Assembly (NCBI GenBank): GCA_013289765.1
Contig: JABCZI010000001.1
Span: 1 to 64,000, forward strand
Reading direction: 5' to 3'
Source: Acidobacteriota bacterium
GTDB taxonomy: Bacteria > Acidobacteriota > Terriglobia > Terriglobales > Acidobacteriaceae
Length of the DNA: 64,000 bases
Shown: one piece after another, positions 29,728 through 39,544 of the stretch
Layout of the letters: each line of letters opens with the position of its first letter
How positions within the stretch are numbered: the first letter of the stretch is position 1
Program-made: the position numbers and the translations under genes
Notes under the pieces: model-generated
What the model saw: the letters and a program-made list of their open reading frames with translations, nothing else
Databases searched by the model: none
Told to the model about the DNA's origin: nothing

Positions 29728-29755
29728 ACTTTGGCATGAACCGCTTGACCTACTG

Positions 29756-30982
29756 TCACCGGCACGTCACTGTGAAACGCTGGACCGTATTCCCCGCCCA
29801 ACCCTGCGCCGAGCCATACGTGAAAAAAACGTAGAACTCTTCCCCCAGCACGTTCGGGTCGTCGCCCGTGCCGATGGGCACCGCATAATCAAAGCTCGTC
29901 TGGTTATTCTCATCTTGCCTCAACAGAACCGGAAGCGTCCAAGACAAACCATCCGCCGATTCCGCATAGGCGATGTGCTGCGTATCGTCAGTGATCATCA
30001 CGTAACGATCCAACGCGCTGTCATAGGCCACGTTCGCCGAACCCGCATAGCCCGCGTTCGGATTCAGATCGGTCGATAATCCTCCAATCCCAGGCTGGCC
30101 CCACGCGCCTTCGTAATACTTCTCAAACCTCGCCGCATGAGGACGTTCGCCAAACGCGTCTTCCAGCACGGAGGCAAGCGGCGCCCGCGCCACCGAAACG
30201 ATCGTAGCCGTAGTCGGTTGAGTCGTACCGTTCGCGATCCAATCCGGAAAGTACACATAGAAATACTGCCCATCAGGAGAGTCAACCAGCCGTGGCGACC
30301 CTAGATCAAAACCCGCCAGGTCCGTTTCGTAAGGCTGGTTCAGCCGAATGATTTCGCCCAAGTCTGTCCAGTAAAAGCCGTCGTCCTTCGACACTGCCAA
30401 CCCCAGCAATGAGTAGAAACTCGTGTCGGTGTTGATTTCGGCGTGATACACGTCAAGCAAGCTTCCTGCTCCTAGCTTGCCCTCCGGAACGCGGTAAATC
30501 CTCCCGCCTCCCAGGTAGGTATAGCTGCCGTAGTTCGGATTCACACCCGCATCCCGATTGGGATGGATGATCACATCAATGGGAGGAGCCGTGCCTACAG
30601 GATTGTCCAGCGTTCCGAATGTCCGCGTGACCGACCCGTACTTGTTGTTACCGTTGTGATGCGCACCATCGCTCGCGAAAAACGTGTACCCCACATCCGT
30701 CTTGAATACGCCAAATTCCGAGTCCGGCCAAGCGAAACCAAACTGACGATCGGTGATCGGCGGTATCGCCTTCTGGCCCGCAGCCTTCCGCTGGGCCGCC
30801 GTCACCACCGTTTTCAGATCGCTTACCGCCGGCTGGCAGGCCTGCGTTATGCTTTGCGCCGCAGCCCCGATAGGCCACGCTCCCGCAGTGCACAAGAGCA
30901 TGAGGCCCCACGCAATAGGTTCGCTCAAAACCTTTGCTACAGTTGTCTGACCGAACAGTTCACAGATTCGCATCGCCAACAC
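29756..30982 (-). CDS. Secreted protein of beta-propeller type (possible DUF4185/glycosidase-like)
   Basis: 408 aa; repeated sialidase/propeller-like strands (VSKDDGFYWTDLGEI, GSPRLVDSPDGQYFYVYFPDW); fold call is weak. Confidence 0.5.
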   Translation of the reverse strand: MLAMRICELFGQTTVAKVLSEPIAWGLMLLCTAGAWPIGAAAQSITQACQPAVSDLKTVVTAAQRKAAGQKAIPPITDRQFGFAWPDSEFGVFKTDVGYTFFASDGAHHNGNNKYGSVTRTFGTLDNPVGTAPPIDVIIHPNRDAGVNPNYGSYTYLGGGRIYRVPEGKLGAGSLLDVYHAEINTDTSFYSLLGLAVSKDDGFYWTDLGEIIRLNQPYETDLAGFDLGSPRLVDSPDGQYFYVYFPDWIANGTTQPTTATIVSVARAPLASVLEDAFGERPHAARFEKYYEGAWGQPGIGGLSTDLNPNAGYAGSANVAYDSALDRYVMITDDTQHIAYAESADGLSWTLPVLLRQDENNQTSFDYAVPIGTGDDPNVLGEEFYVFFTYGSAQGWAGNTVQRFTVTCR

Positions 30983-31086
30983 CCCTCGGTCCCGGAAATC
31001 TCACTTTCTGCAAACCCCACCCCAGTCGGAAAGTTTGGCATAGCTGAGATTCTCTTTCAGCCGGCACGATTGGAACTGTTCCGTGC

Positions 31087-32304
31087 TCACACCATCCCCT
31101 TCCGCAACTCCTCCAGCGGATACCTCGTCCCTCGCCATATAATTCCGTCGTTCCACAGTGCGTGAAACATGGAGAGCAGCAACGTATAAATGAACAGCCC
31201 CGTACTCACCGGATGCAGTAGGAAATAATAAGCGGGAACTCCTGAGCGCCACGACATTCCTACGTAGATGGAGAACATCGATCCCAGCGCGATGGCATAG
31301 GGCAACCGCTCCCAGCCGTGCGCGAGCCATATGCCAAGGAACGGCATAAGATTGAGGAAGGCAAGGCCGAAGGCCGAGATCACCGTGCGCCACCACTGAA
31401 ACGACAATACTGCGAAGAAATTTTTCGTCAGATTCTTGACCACGCCGCCGGCGCCGCGCGCCCAGCGAATCGAAATCAGGTCGCCGCCGAAAACGTTGCG
31501 TTGCGCGAAACCCGCGTTCTTCACCACCTTGCCCAGCTTCATGTCGTCCAACACTTCCATGCGCAAGGCTTCGTAGGTTCCTATAGCGTTATAGACGCTG
31601 CGCCGAATTAAATTGAACGCGCCGACACCCATGTGGTCCTTCGACTTCGGATCCGCCACTTTCCATGGCCTGTGACCAAAGACGAACATGGTTTGAAAAA
31701 ACGCGATCATCATGTACTCACCCGGGCGCTTCATGATCATTTGCGGGAACAACACTAAGTGATCAGCACGCTCGGCCTCGGCGTAGGCCACAGCCCGCCG
31801 CAGCGAGTCGGGTTTGAATAAAACATCCGCGTCGGTAAACAGCAGCCAGTCGCCGGTCGCCTGGTTCGTGGCGGTCCACATGGCATGAGTCTTGCCCAAC
31901 CATCCGGGAGGCAATTCCTGGTGATGAATTACTATCAACGATGGGTGCCCCATTCCTCGCGCTCTTTGCGAGAAATGGGGGGGGGAATTTTTGGCCACGC
32001 GCTCCATGATCTCTCCCGTACCATCAGTCGAGCGATCGTTTACCGCGATCACTTCGTAATTGTCGTAGTCGAGTTCAAGCAGGCGGGTGAGTGATTGCTC
32101 GATATCCCGCTCTTCATTCCGCGCCGGCACGATAATTGAAACCCGCGGATTGCCGGAAACTTCTTCTGTAGGCGCGACGAGTCTGCGGTCCCACTCAGGA
32201 TTAGAAATGTTGGCGACGCCCGGCATGCCGATCGCGGCATCCACTATGCGGGAAAACCACGCCAGGGCAAGAATCGTGCCCGCAATCCAGTGAAAGTAAT
32301 GCAT
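31087..32304 (-). CDS. Glycosyltransferase family 2 (HpnB/CrtQ-like)
   Basis: RVSIIVPARNEERDIEQSLTRLLELDYDNYEVIAVNDRSTDGT, ELPPGWLGKTHAMW, FTDADVLF, C-terminal TM segments. Confidence 0.88.
   Translation of the reverse strand: MHYFHWIAGTILALAWFSRIVDAAIGMPGVANISNPEWDRRLVAPTEEVSGNPRVSIIVPARNEERDIEQSLTRLLELDYDNYEVIAVNDRSTDGTGEIMERVAKNSPPHFSQRARGMGHPSLIVIHHQELPPGWLGKTHAMWTATNQATGDWLLFTDADVLFKPDSLRRAVAYAEAERADHLVLFPQMIMKRPGEYMMIAFFQTMFVFGHRPWKVADPKSKDHMGVGAFNLIRRSVYNAIGTYEALRMEVLDDMKLGKVVKNAGFAQRNVFGGDLISIRWARGAGGVVKNLTKNFFAVLSFQWWRTVISAFGLAFLNLMPFLGIWLAHGWERLPYAIALGSMFSIYVGMSWRSGVPAYYFLLHPVSTGLFIYTLLLSMFHALWNDGIIWRGTRYPLEELRKGMV
31943..31985. repeat. REP-like hairpin inserted within GT2 coding sequence, followed by a G9 tract
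   Basis: CCCCATTCCTCGC (31948-31960), 7-nt loop, GCGAGAAATGGGG (31968-31980): 12/13 stem; G9 at 31977-31985. Confidence 0.7.
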
Positions 32305-32309
32305 CCTGC

Positions 32310-33548
32310 TTAAGTCTTCCCTGCCCCAACAGCTTCCCTGTCGACGCTGACCGCTGGCGCGAATCTCATCCCATAAAACAGTATGGCAGATGAAACCGCC
32401 ATACCGATCACAGGCAGAATGAACGCGGCTTGCAGGGACCGCTTGTCCGCGACCCATCCCATCATGGTTGGCGAAGGCACATCCCCCAGAATATGAATGA
32501 TAAAAATATTCACCGCCAGCGCAGTCGCCCGGATGTGAGCGTCAACCGAGTTGATCACCGCAGCATTCAACGGAGCCGTATTCAGCAAAAGAAAAAATGA
32601 CGCCACTGCGATAGCTGGGATCATGGCCCGGCCGCTGACGAAGAGCGCCACAATCATCGCCGGAATACCCAGCGCCATGCTGGCCGCCGAAACCAGATAG
32701 TAGGCACTCTTCATGCGGCGCAATAGATAGTCCCCAAGCCAACCGCCGGCCAATGCGGAAACAATTCCGTCTCCAACAATGATCAGGCCAAACGTCAGGT
32801 TGGCGGCTTCCAGCGTGTAGTGGCGCTCGCTGTAAAGGAACTGCGGCATCCAGACTTGGATGCCGCCGAGAGAAAATGTCATTGCAGCCATGCCCAGCGT
32901 GGCCGTCAGAAACGCAGGGTTGCGCCACAAGCCAAGAATTGTTGTTCGCTCCGGCGTGCCTTTCAACGAATCAAATTGGCCCCGCTCCGGCTCCTTTAGG
33001 AACAGGACACTAATCGCCAGCAAAAATCCCGGAGCCGCTGCAATGTAGAACGGAAAACGCCAGCCGTGATGCGGAGCCAGGTAGCCCCCTAGCAGATATC
33101 CCGCGGCCGATCCAACCGGAATTGCAAGATAGAACACGCCGAGGATCCTCCCGCGTTTCTCTTCCGCAAAAAGATCAGCGACAAACGTCGGCGCGATGGT
33201 GACGAATGTGGCCTCGCCGATGCCGACCAGCGTGTGCCGGATCAGCAATTCGGTGTAGTTGTGGGTAAACGCCGTTAGCAGCGTGAGCGCGCTCCAGAAG
33301 ATTGCTCCCAACACGATGATAAGCTTGCGCGAATAACGATCCGCCAGCGGGCCAACGAACGGCGCGGCCAGCATGTAGAAGCCGAGGAAAGCGCTGGTGA
33401 GATAGCCGATCTGCGTCTTCGAGAGATGGAACTCGTCCTGCACCAGCGGCTGCACCGCGAATAGCACATTGCGGTCCGCGTAATTCAGCAGATTCAGCGC
33501 CGTAAGCACGATTAATGCCGTGCGCGGCTGGAGTTTATCGGAGGTCAC
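32310..33548 (-). CDS. MFS transporter (spinster-like)
   Basis: LNYADRNVLFAVQPLVQDEFHLSKTQIGYL...GPLADRYSRK; GTG start at 33548 preferred over 33641. Confidence 0.87.
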   Translation of the reverse strand: MTSDKLQPRTALIVLTALNLLNYADRNVLFAVQPLVQDEFHLSKTQIGYLTSAFLGFYMLAAPFVGPLADRYSRKLIIVLGAIFWSALTLLTAFTHNYTELLIRHTLVGIGEATFVTIAPTFVADLFAEEKRGRILGVFYLAIPVGSAAGYLLGGYLAPHHGWRFPFYIAAAPGFLLAISVLFLKEPERGQFDSLKGTPERTTILGLWRNPAFLTATLGMAAMTFSLGGIQVWMPQFLYSERHYTLEAANLTFGLIIVGDGIVSALAGGWLGDYLLRRMKSAYYLVSAASMALGIPAMIVALFVSGRAMIPAIAVASFFLLLNTAPLNAAVINSVDAHIRATALAVNIFIIHILGDVPSPTMMGWVADKRSLQAAFILPVIGMAVSSAILFYGMRFAPAVSVDREAVGAGKT

Positions 33549-33612
33549 GGTCTCGCGAATATAGCATGGCGGCAATTGCCGGATGGAGTGGCATGTTGGG
33601 TAATTGATATCC

Positions 33613-33641
33613 GCGACAATTGTCGCTATAATAGACGACAA
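33613..33641 (+). promoter_or_regulatory. Promoter/operator of the Xre-RES operon
   Basis: Perfect 14-bp palindrome GCGACAATTGTCGC (33613-33626) abutting TATAAT (33627-33632) and another CGACAA half-site (33636-33641). Confidence 0.65.
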
Positions 33642-34079
33642 ATGGTAAACGACCTGCGCGCCGTGGTGAAGGAACTTGGCGGACGAAGCGTGCTGGGGCG
33701 AAAGCTCGCCAGTCAGCGCGATCTGTGCCAGGCCATTCGTGACGGGTTCCCGCCCGCCGTCGTCGAAGAGTTAATGCGAGCCTCCGGCTTGACCCTAAAA
33801 GAGCTTGCCGACTCGCTCGATCTTTCGCCGCGCAGCCTGCAACGGCGGCGCCGCAGCGGGCGGCTGGCGCGATTTGAATCCGATCGTCTTTACCGCATGG
33901 CCCGCATTGTCGCCCTGGCACGACAGAGTCTTGGCGACCGCAAAAGTGCGGCGCGCTGGCTGAAGCGGTCGAATCGCGCGCTGGGCGGTGCCACTCCCAT
34001 CAGCGCCATGGATACTGAATTGGGCGCTCGCCAAGTCGAGAACGTTTTAGGACGGATCGCCTTCGGCGGAATCAGTTGA
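33642..34079 (+). CDS. Xre/MbcA/ParS-type antitoxin (DUF2384)
   Basis: LKELADSLDLSPRSLQRRRRSGRLARFESDRLYRMARIVALA; followed by a RES toxin. Confidence 0.9.
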   Translation: MVNDLRAVVKELGGRSVLGRKLASQRDLCQAIRDGFPPAVVEELMRASGLTLKELADSLDLSPRSLQRRRRSGRLARFESDRLYRMARIVALARQSLGDRKSAARWLKRSNRALGGATPISAMDTELGARQVENVLGRIAFGGIS

Positions 34080-34582
34080 GCCAGCTTCATTCGAAGCAGG
34101 TCTATCGCGTGCTGCGCAAAGCCTTCGCGCGCGCTCCTTTCGATGGTGAAGGCGCCTACCTTTACGGCGGCCGCTGGTCGAGCGTTGGCACTCGCCTGTC
34201 TTACACTTCCGAACATCAATCTCTGGCGATGCTGGAATATTTCGTTCATCTTGAAGCTGACGATGCGCCGCCCGATCTCGTTCTCGCGACCGCGGAAATA
34301 CCGGACGATCTTCCGAAGCACCGTATCGCAGCCGATAAACTTCCAACCCACTGGCGGCGATCGCCCGCTCCAGAGGCACTTGCCAGCATTGGAGACGAAT
34401 TCGTTCAGAACGGTGAGCACTGCGTTCTGATCGTGCCATCAGCTCTGGCCCCCCACGAAAGCAACTGGCTCCTGAATCCGCAGCATGCCGGCTTTCGCAG
34501 GATCGTTATCTCTAAACTCGAGCCGCTGAGTTACGATCCAAGAATGTTTGACGTTGCGCGCAGAAGAGTGCGCAAGCGCTAA
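34076..34582 (+). CDS. RES-domain toxin (NAD+-targeting family)
   Basis: VYRVLRKAFARAPFDGEGAYLYGGRWSSVGTRLSYTSEHQSLAMLEYFVH; 4-bp overlap with antitoxin. Confidence 0.92.
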   Translation: MSQLHSKQVYRVLRKAFARAPFDGEGAYLYGGRWSSVGTRLSYTSEHQSLAMLEYFVHLEADDAPPDLVLATAEIPDDLPKHRIAADKLPTHWRRSPAPEALASIGDEFVQNGEHCVLIVPSALAPHESNWLLNPQHAGFRRIVISKLEPLSYDPRMFDVARRRVRKR

Positions 34583-34588
34583 ACCCGC

Positions 34589-35017
34589 TCACTTCTTTCC
34601 CCGAGCCCTCGGCCATCTCGCAAGCACGGTCGTCGAAATGCCTCCCCGCGGACGAAAATCCCCCTTCACCTCGGCCCATACCGGCTTGGCCCAGCGCACC
34701 ACATCCTCAAGCACGCGGTTTACAACGTTCTCTTGAAAGATCCCAAGGTTGCGGTAAACGTGCAGATATTCTTTATATGATTTCAGTTCAAGGCAGGCTT
34801 TGTCGGGTTGGTAACGAAGAGTGATCACGCCAAAATCGGGCAGGCCGGTCTTCGGGCAGACCGAGGTGAACTCCGGATCGTCGATCACAATTTCGTATCC
34901 CGGAAACTGGTTTGGCCAGGTTTCGATCTCGGGAAAGCTGGCGTCCAACCCGGCAGCGGCGTGTTCTGGCGTGTAGCGGGAAGGTTTTGGCATAACGTTT
35001 ATTGTAGCGTCTTCCAT
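34589..35017 (-). CDS. queF: NADPH-dependent 7-cyano-7-deazaguanine reductase (preQ1 synthase)
   Basis: PEFTSVCPKTGLPDFGVITLRYQPDKACLELKSYKEYLHVYRN signature. Confidence 0.95.
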   Translation of the reverse strand: MEDATINVMPKPSRYTPEHAAAGLDASFPEIETWPNQFPGYEIVIDDPEFTSVCPKTGLPDFGVITLRYQPDKACLELKSYKEYLHVYRNLGIFQENVVNRVLEDVVRWAKPVWAEVKGDFRPRGGISTTVLARWPRARGKK

Positions 35018-35032
35018 GATATTTTCTTGGCT

Positions 35033-35623
35033 ATGAAAAAGCCGGTCCTGCTCGTAATCGACATGTTGCGCGACTTTTTTGACCATTCAGAACCGGGCCG
35101 AAAAGAAAGGTTGGTTGAAGCCATCAACGAACTGGTGGCCATCATGCGAAGTGTCGCCCAGCCCGTGATCTGGGTGCGACAGGAGTTCGAGCCGGATCTG
35201 CGGGATGCCTTTCCGGAGATGAGATCGAAAGGAATCCGCATCACAATCAAAGGAACCCAGGGTTGCGAGATTCTTCAGGAACTTTCCCTGGCTCCATCCG
35301 ACCTGGTCATCGTGAAAAAGCGCTATAGCGCGTTTTATGGAACGGCCCTGGATGAAACTCTCGCGCGGATTCAGGCTGACACGATCATCGTGGCTGGAAT
35401 CAATACTCACGCTTGCGTTCGCACGACTGCAATCGACGCCTATCAACGCGACTGGCCCGTGGTTTTGGCCGCAGATTGCATTGACTCTTATGACCAGGAG
35501 CATCATGAAATCTCAGTCAAGTATATGTCGAAGAAAATCGCGGCACTGATGACCAATGCGGAGATTCGCTCGGCATTGGGGTCGCTCAGCCAAAACGAGA
35601 CCGTTCGGGCCAGATTGCGCTAA
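35033..35623 (+). CDS. Isochorismatase-family cysteine hydrolase
   Basis: PVLLVIDMLRDFF, VIVKKRYSAFYGT, IIVAGINTHACVRTTAIDAYQRDW. Confidence 0.92.
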   Translation: MKKPVLLVIDMLRDFFDHSEPGRKERLVEAINELVAIMRSVAQPVIWVRQEFEPDLRDAFPEMRSKGIRITIKGTQGCEILQELSLAPSDLVIVKKRYSAFYGTALDETLARIQADTIIVAGINTHACVRTTAIDAYQRDWPVVLAADCIDSYDQEHHEISVKYMSKKIAALMTNAEIRSALGSLSQNETVRARLR

Positions 35624-35788
35624 AATTCCTCGGCGGCTGTCCTCGCAATCTCGATTTACCGGCATCCGCCGGGGTCCGGCAGCATCTAACCACGCAACGG
35701 CTCGGGAAGACACAGATACTGTTCATAGCGGCCAGAGTGGTAAATTGATACTTGCAATTGTCCCTGCTGCGCCCTGAAAGATAACTGG

Positions 35789-37039
35789 TTGGCAACAAAC
35801 CACAATTCGAATGGACACGCGCCCGCGCGCAAGCGCCGCACATGGCTGGTGGCTGGAGTCGCTGCCGCTCTCGCGTTGATCCCTGTATTTACTCGCCAGA
35901 CGCCGATCCGCATCCGCACCACCACAGTCGAGCGAGGCCCTATCCGCAGCCTGATTTCCACGAACGGAAAAGTCGAGCCCAGCCGCAATTTCGAGGCGCA
36001 CTCCCCGCTCCCGACAACGGTGAAGCGCCTGCTGGTAAAAGAAGGAGATCACGTTCGCCGGGGACAACTTCTGTTGCAGCTGGATGACGCTGATCTTCGC
36101 AGCCAGGCGGCTCGAGCCCAGGCTCAGATCAAGGCGGCACAGGCCGATCAGGCCGATCTAACTACCGGCGGTACGCGCGAAGAAATGCTCACGCTCGATT
36201 CCCAACTCATCAAAGCCCACGGCGCGCGCGACGCAGCCCAGCGTAATTTGGATTCTCTTCGCCGCTTAAGCCAGCAAGGCGCAGCCTCCGCGGGCGAAGT
36301 GAAACAGGCGGAGGAAGATTTGCAGCGTACCCAGGCCGATGTCACGCTGCTTGAGCAAAAAAAGAAAGATCGTTATTCGCAACCGGAGGCGGCAAAGGTT
36401 CAGGCCCAGGGCGCGGAGGCTCAAGCCGCCTACGACGCGGCTGAAGAAGCTCTGCAAAAATCCAGCGTACGCGCGCCTTTCGATGGAATCGTCTACGCTC
36501 TCCCCGTCAAACAAGGCGCCTATGTGCAGACGGGAGATCTGCTGCTGCAGGAAGGCGATCTTTCCCAAATGCTGGTGCGCACCTTCGTTGACGAACCTGA
36601 AATCGGCCGCCTCGCCGCCGGACAAAAAATCGAAGTCACGTGGGACGCTTTACCCGATCGAGTCTGGAAAGGCGCCGTCAGCACCATTCCTTCCACGGTC
36701 AAGCTGCGCGGCTCGCGCAATGTTGGCGAGGTTACTTGCACGGTCGACAATCACGATTTGCGGCTATTACCGAACATCAACGTCGGCGTCACGGTCATCA
36801 CCGCCGAACACAGCGGCGTGCTGACGGTACAGCGCGAAGCCGTCCGCATCGACGACACCAAGCCTTATGTCTATCAAGTGGTAGATGGCGTGCTCAAACG
36901 CCGCGATGTCCAAGTCTCGCTGCAGAATCTGACTCGCGTTGAGATCACCGCCGGACTTCCTGAAAATTCCGTCATCGCATTGTCCTCGGTCGATACCAAA
37001 CCGCTCGTCGAGGGCGCCCACGTTAAAGTGGTGCCCTAA
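35789..37039 (+). CDS. RND/HlyD-type periplasmic adaptor subunit
   Basis: LLVKEGDHVRRGQLLLQLDDADLRSQAARAQAQIKAAQ, VRAPFDGIVYALPVKQGAYVQTGDLLLQ. Confidence 0.9.
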   Translation: MATNHNSNGHAPARKRRTWLVAGVAAALALIPVFTRQTPIRIRTTTVERGPIRSLISTNGKVEPSRNFEAHSPLPTTVKRLLVKEGDHVRRGQLLLQLDDADLRSQAARAQAQIKAAQADQADLTTGGTREEMLTLDSQLIKAHGARDAAQRNLDSLRRLSQQGAASAGEVKQAEEDLQRTQADVTLLEQKKKDRYSQPEAAKVQAQGAEAQAAYDAAEEALQKSSVRAPFDGIVYALPVKQGAYVQTGDLLLQEGDLSQMLVRTFVDEPEIGRLAAGQKIEVTWDALPDRVWKGAVSTIPSTVKLRGSRNVGEVTCTVDNHDLRLLPNINVGVTVITAEHSGVLTVQREAVRIDDTKPYVYQVVDGVLKRRDVQVSLQNLTRVEITAGLPENSVIALSSVDTKPLVEGAHVKVVP

Positions 37040-37042
37040 CGA

Positions 37043-38068
37043 ATGGGATCGACCGATGACACCGGTTGTCATTCCAAGGGAGCGCTGTTGGCGCAGCGGG
37101 GTCCCAGAATATTCTCGTATTTGGCACGCATCTTTCTTGGAACTCTCGTTTCGATACCAATCCTGTCTTCCGCGCTCACCGACTCACCCCAAGACCTTCT
37201 TGCGGCTGGCCGCGTCGATCAGGCTTTCGAAACACTGCAGCGCCAAATCCGCAGCGAGCCCACCGCCGAGGCTTACAACCTGCTCTGCCGTGCTCACTTC
37301 GAACTGGGAGCGTGGGACGCCGGAATTCCCTCCTGCGAAAAAGCCATCGCTCTCGATCCTCATAACGGGCTCTATCATTTGTGGCTGGGACGCATTTACG
37401 GGGAGAAGGCGGACCACGCAGGTTTTATGAGCGCGGCCGGCTTGGCAAAAAAAGTTCGGACCGAATTTGAACGTGCCGTCGCACTCTCGCCCGACAGCTG
37501 GGAAGCCCGCACCGATCTTGCCGAGTTTTATCTGGAAGCCCCCGGAGTTGTCGGAGGCGGCAAAGATAAAGCCCGCGACGAAGCCAACCGCCTGGCTCCG
37601 TTAGATGCAGGCATGGCGCATTGGGTGAAGGGCCGCATCGCGGAGAAGAATAAAGATACAGATGCCGCCGAGCAGGAATTTCAAGTCGCCATTCAGGTCA
37701 CTCACGGTGGCGCCCGCTCATGGCTCAATCTGGCCGGGTTCTACCATCACATGAATCGCTTGCCGGAAATGGACCAGGCTTTACGCAAGCTCGAATCGAG
37801 TCCGCTCGATCATCCCGGAGCGCTGGTCGATGGCGCCGGCATCCTCCTGCGCAGCGGCCGTGACTACCCCATGGCCGTGCGGCTACTGCACCGCTATTTC
37901 TCCTCGCCGGTCGAAGAAGCCCCTGCGTTCAAGGCCCATGTCATGCTCGGGGAAGTGTTTGAGAAACAAGGCGACCATAGCGCCGCCGCTGAAGAATATC
38001 GCACCGCCGTCGCCATGGCGCACACCTACCGTCCCGCCCAAGAGGGATTGAAGCGCGTCACTCGCTAG
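37043..38068 (+). CDS. TPR-repeat protein, secreted; start may lie downstream
   Basis: Multiple TPR-like helices; ORF start overlaps a TGTCATTCC-type repeat. Confidence 0.75.
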   Translation: MGSTDDTGCHSKGALLAQRGPRIFSYLARIFLGTLVSIPILSSALTDSPQDLLAAGRVDQAFETLQRQIRSEPTAEAYNLLCRAHFELGAWDAGIPSCEKAIALDPHNGLYHLWLGRIYGEKADHAGFMSAAGLAKKVRTEFERAVALSPDSWEARTDLAEFYLEAPGVVGGGKDKARDEANRLAPLDAGMAHWVKGRIAEKNKDTDAAEQEFQVAIQVTHGGARSWLNLAGFYHHMNRLPEMDQALRKLESSPLDHPGALVDGAGILLRSGRDYPMAVRLLHRYFSSPVEEAPAFKAHVMLGEVFEKQGDHSAAAEEYRTAVAMAHTYRPAQEGLKRVTR

Positions 38069-38118
38069 TTGCAAGTTACTCCTTGGAAATGATTTCGAGA
38101 TGATGCTCGAAGGGAGAT

Positions 38119-38997
38119 CTATCGAGCGATTGATTTAATTTTGCCGACGCGATCCAGCAGATTGGAAGCATTCAGTCGACGGCATTGTTCCTCAAAGTTC
38201 TCGCGCGGCCCCCTCCAGTGAAGGTTCTCGACCGTATCAAAGACGGGCACATCCAGCCGCAGAGTTGCCAGAGTGCGAAACAGCAACGCATCGTTCCACC
38301 CGTTGAATAGCGATTCCGAAAGCACGCGCGCCTTCCGGATGGAGGGATGCCACTCTCTCCAATCCTTCGGAATATCTTCAAGGTGCGGATACTGCGAAAA
38401 AGCCATAGCTGCAGCCTTCACGCCCCAGCCCGGCACGCCCGGAAAACCATCCGCGCTATCGCCCACCACCGCCAGGTAATCCGGAATCGACTGCGGATTG
38501 ACTCCAAACTTCGCCACAACGCCCGCTTCATCGCGCACGATGTCGCGCCTGCGATCAAGCTGAACGATTCGTGTTCCCACCACGCACTGGGCAAGATCTT
38601 TGTCCGGCGTACAGATGATCACTTGACCCACGTGCTCATCCTTCGCAGCTTTAACGGCGGCGGAAGCCAGTGCATCGTCCGCCTCGTAGTAGACCATGGG
38701 CCACACCATCACGCCCATCGCCTGCAACGCATCTTCGAGAACGGGAAACTGCGCCAGCAACTCCTCGGACACGCCTTCGCTGGTCTTGTACCCCGGATAC
38801 AGGTCGTTGCGGAACGACTCGACTACATGGTCGGTGGCAACGCCGATGTACTTCGCGCCGCTCTCGATCATCGACAGGACAGACGCCAACACACCTCGCA
38901 CCGCGCCCACATCTTGGCCGTTCACATCGGCTGCCGCGGGCACGGCAAAAAAGTGCCGGAACAATTCGTAGGTCCCGTCAATCAGGTAAACGTCCAT
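38119..38997 (-). CDS. 5'-3' exonuclease (PolA N-terminal / FEN-like), stand-alone
   Basis: YEADDALASAAVKAAKDE, TPDKDLAQCV, VGDSADGFPGVPGWGVKAA. Confidence 0.92.
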   Translation of the reverse strand: MDVYLIDGTYELFRHFFAVPAAADVNGQDVGAVRGVLASVLSMIESGAKYIGVATDHVVESFRNDLYPGYKTSEGVSEELLAQFPVLEDALQAMGVMVWPMVYYEADDALASAAVKAAKDEHVGQVIICTPDKDLAQCVVGTRIVQLDRRRDIVRDEAGVVAKFGVNPQSIPDYLAVVGDSADGFPGVPGWGVKAAAMAFSQYPHLEDIPKDWREWHPSIRKARVLSESLFNGWNDALLFRTLATLRLDVPVFDTVENLHWRGPRENFEEQCRRLNASNLLDRVGKIKSIAR

Positions 38998-39113
38998 CCG
39001 GCTCCATTAAATTTCTGCCAGCGATGTTATAGGATCGAGCGGGCGAACATCACGGAAAAATAACTTCGGAAAATAAGTTGGGGACTAGGGCAAATAAATT
39101 GGGGGAATAAGCA

Positions 39114-39494
39114 ATGACCTCCGTGAGAATGGACAAATGGCTGTGGGCCGCGCGGTTTTTCAAAACCCGCTCCCTGGCTGCACGGGCCTGCGATCTGAGC
39201 CGCGTTCAATCCAACGGGCAGCCTGCCAAGCCGGCCCGCGAGGTCCGCGTTGGCGACAAGTTGCGCGTCAGCAACGACGGCGGCGATTTTGAAATCGAAG
39301 TGCTGCTTCTCAGCGAAGTGCGAGGCCCCGCGTCGGTCGCCCAAACTCTTTACCGCGAGTCCGACGCCAGCCGCGAGCTCCGCCAAAAAGTAGCAGCGGA
39401 GCGCAAGGCCATGAAGCAGTTTGAAGAATTACCCGCTGGCCGCCCCTCCAAACGCGATCGCCGAAGGATCATCCAGTTCCGCGGCAGAGCGTGA
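39114..39494 (+). CDS. RNA-binding S4 domain protein (Hsp15-like)
   Basis: VRMDKWLWAARFFKTRSLAARACDLSRVQSNGQPAKPAREVRVGDKLRVS. Confidence 0.92.
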   Translation: MTSVRMDKWLWAARFFKTRSLAARACDLSRVQSNGQPAKPAREVRVGDKLRVSNDGGDFEIEVLLLSEVRGPASVAQTLYRESDASRELRQKVAAERKAMKQFEELPAGRPSKRDRRRIIQFRGRA

Positions 39495-39544
39495 GCGAAT
39501 CCACAGCAGTCAGTGTTTTGTTGAGAACGCAAACGAAATTGCTT

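Noticed and set aside
33535-33921. 128-aa minus ORF over the antitoxin
   Set aside because: Antisense shadow of the Xre-type antitoxin gene.
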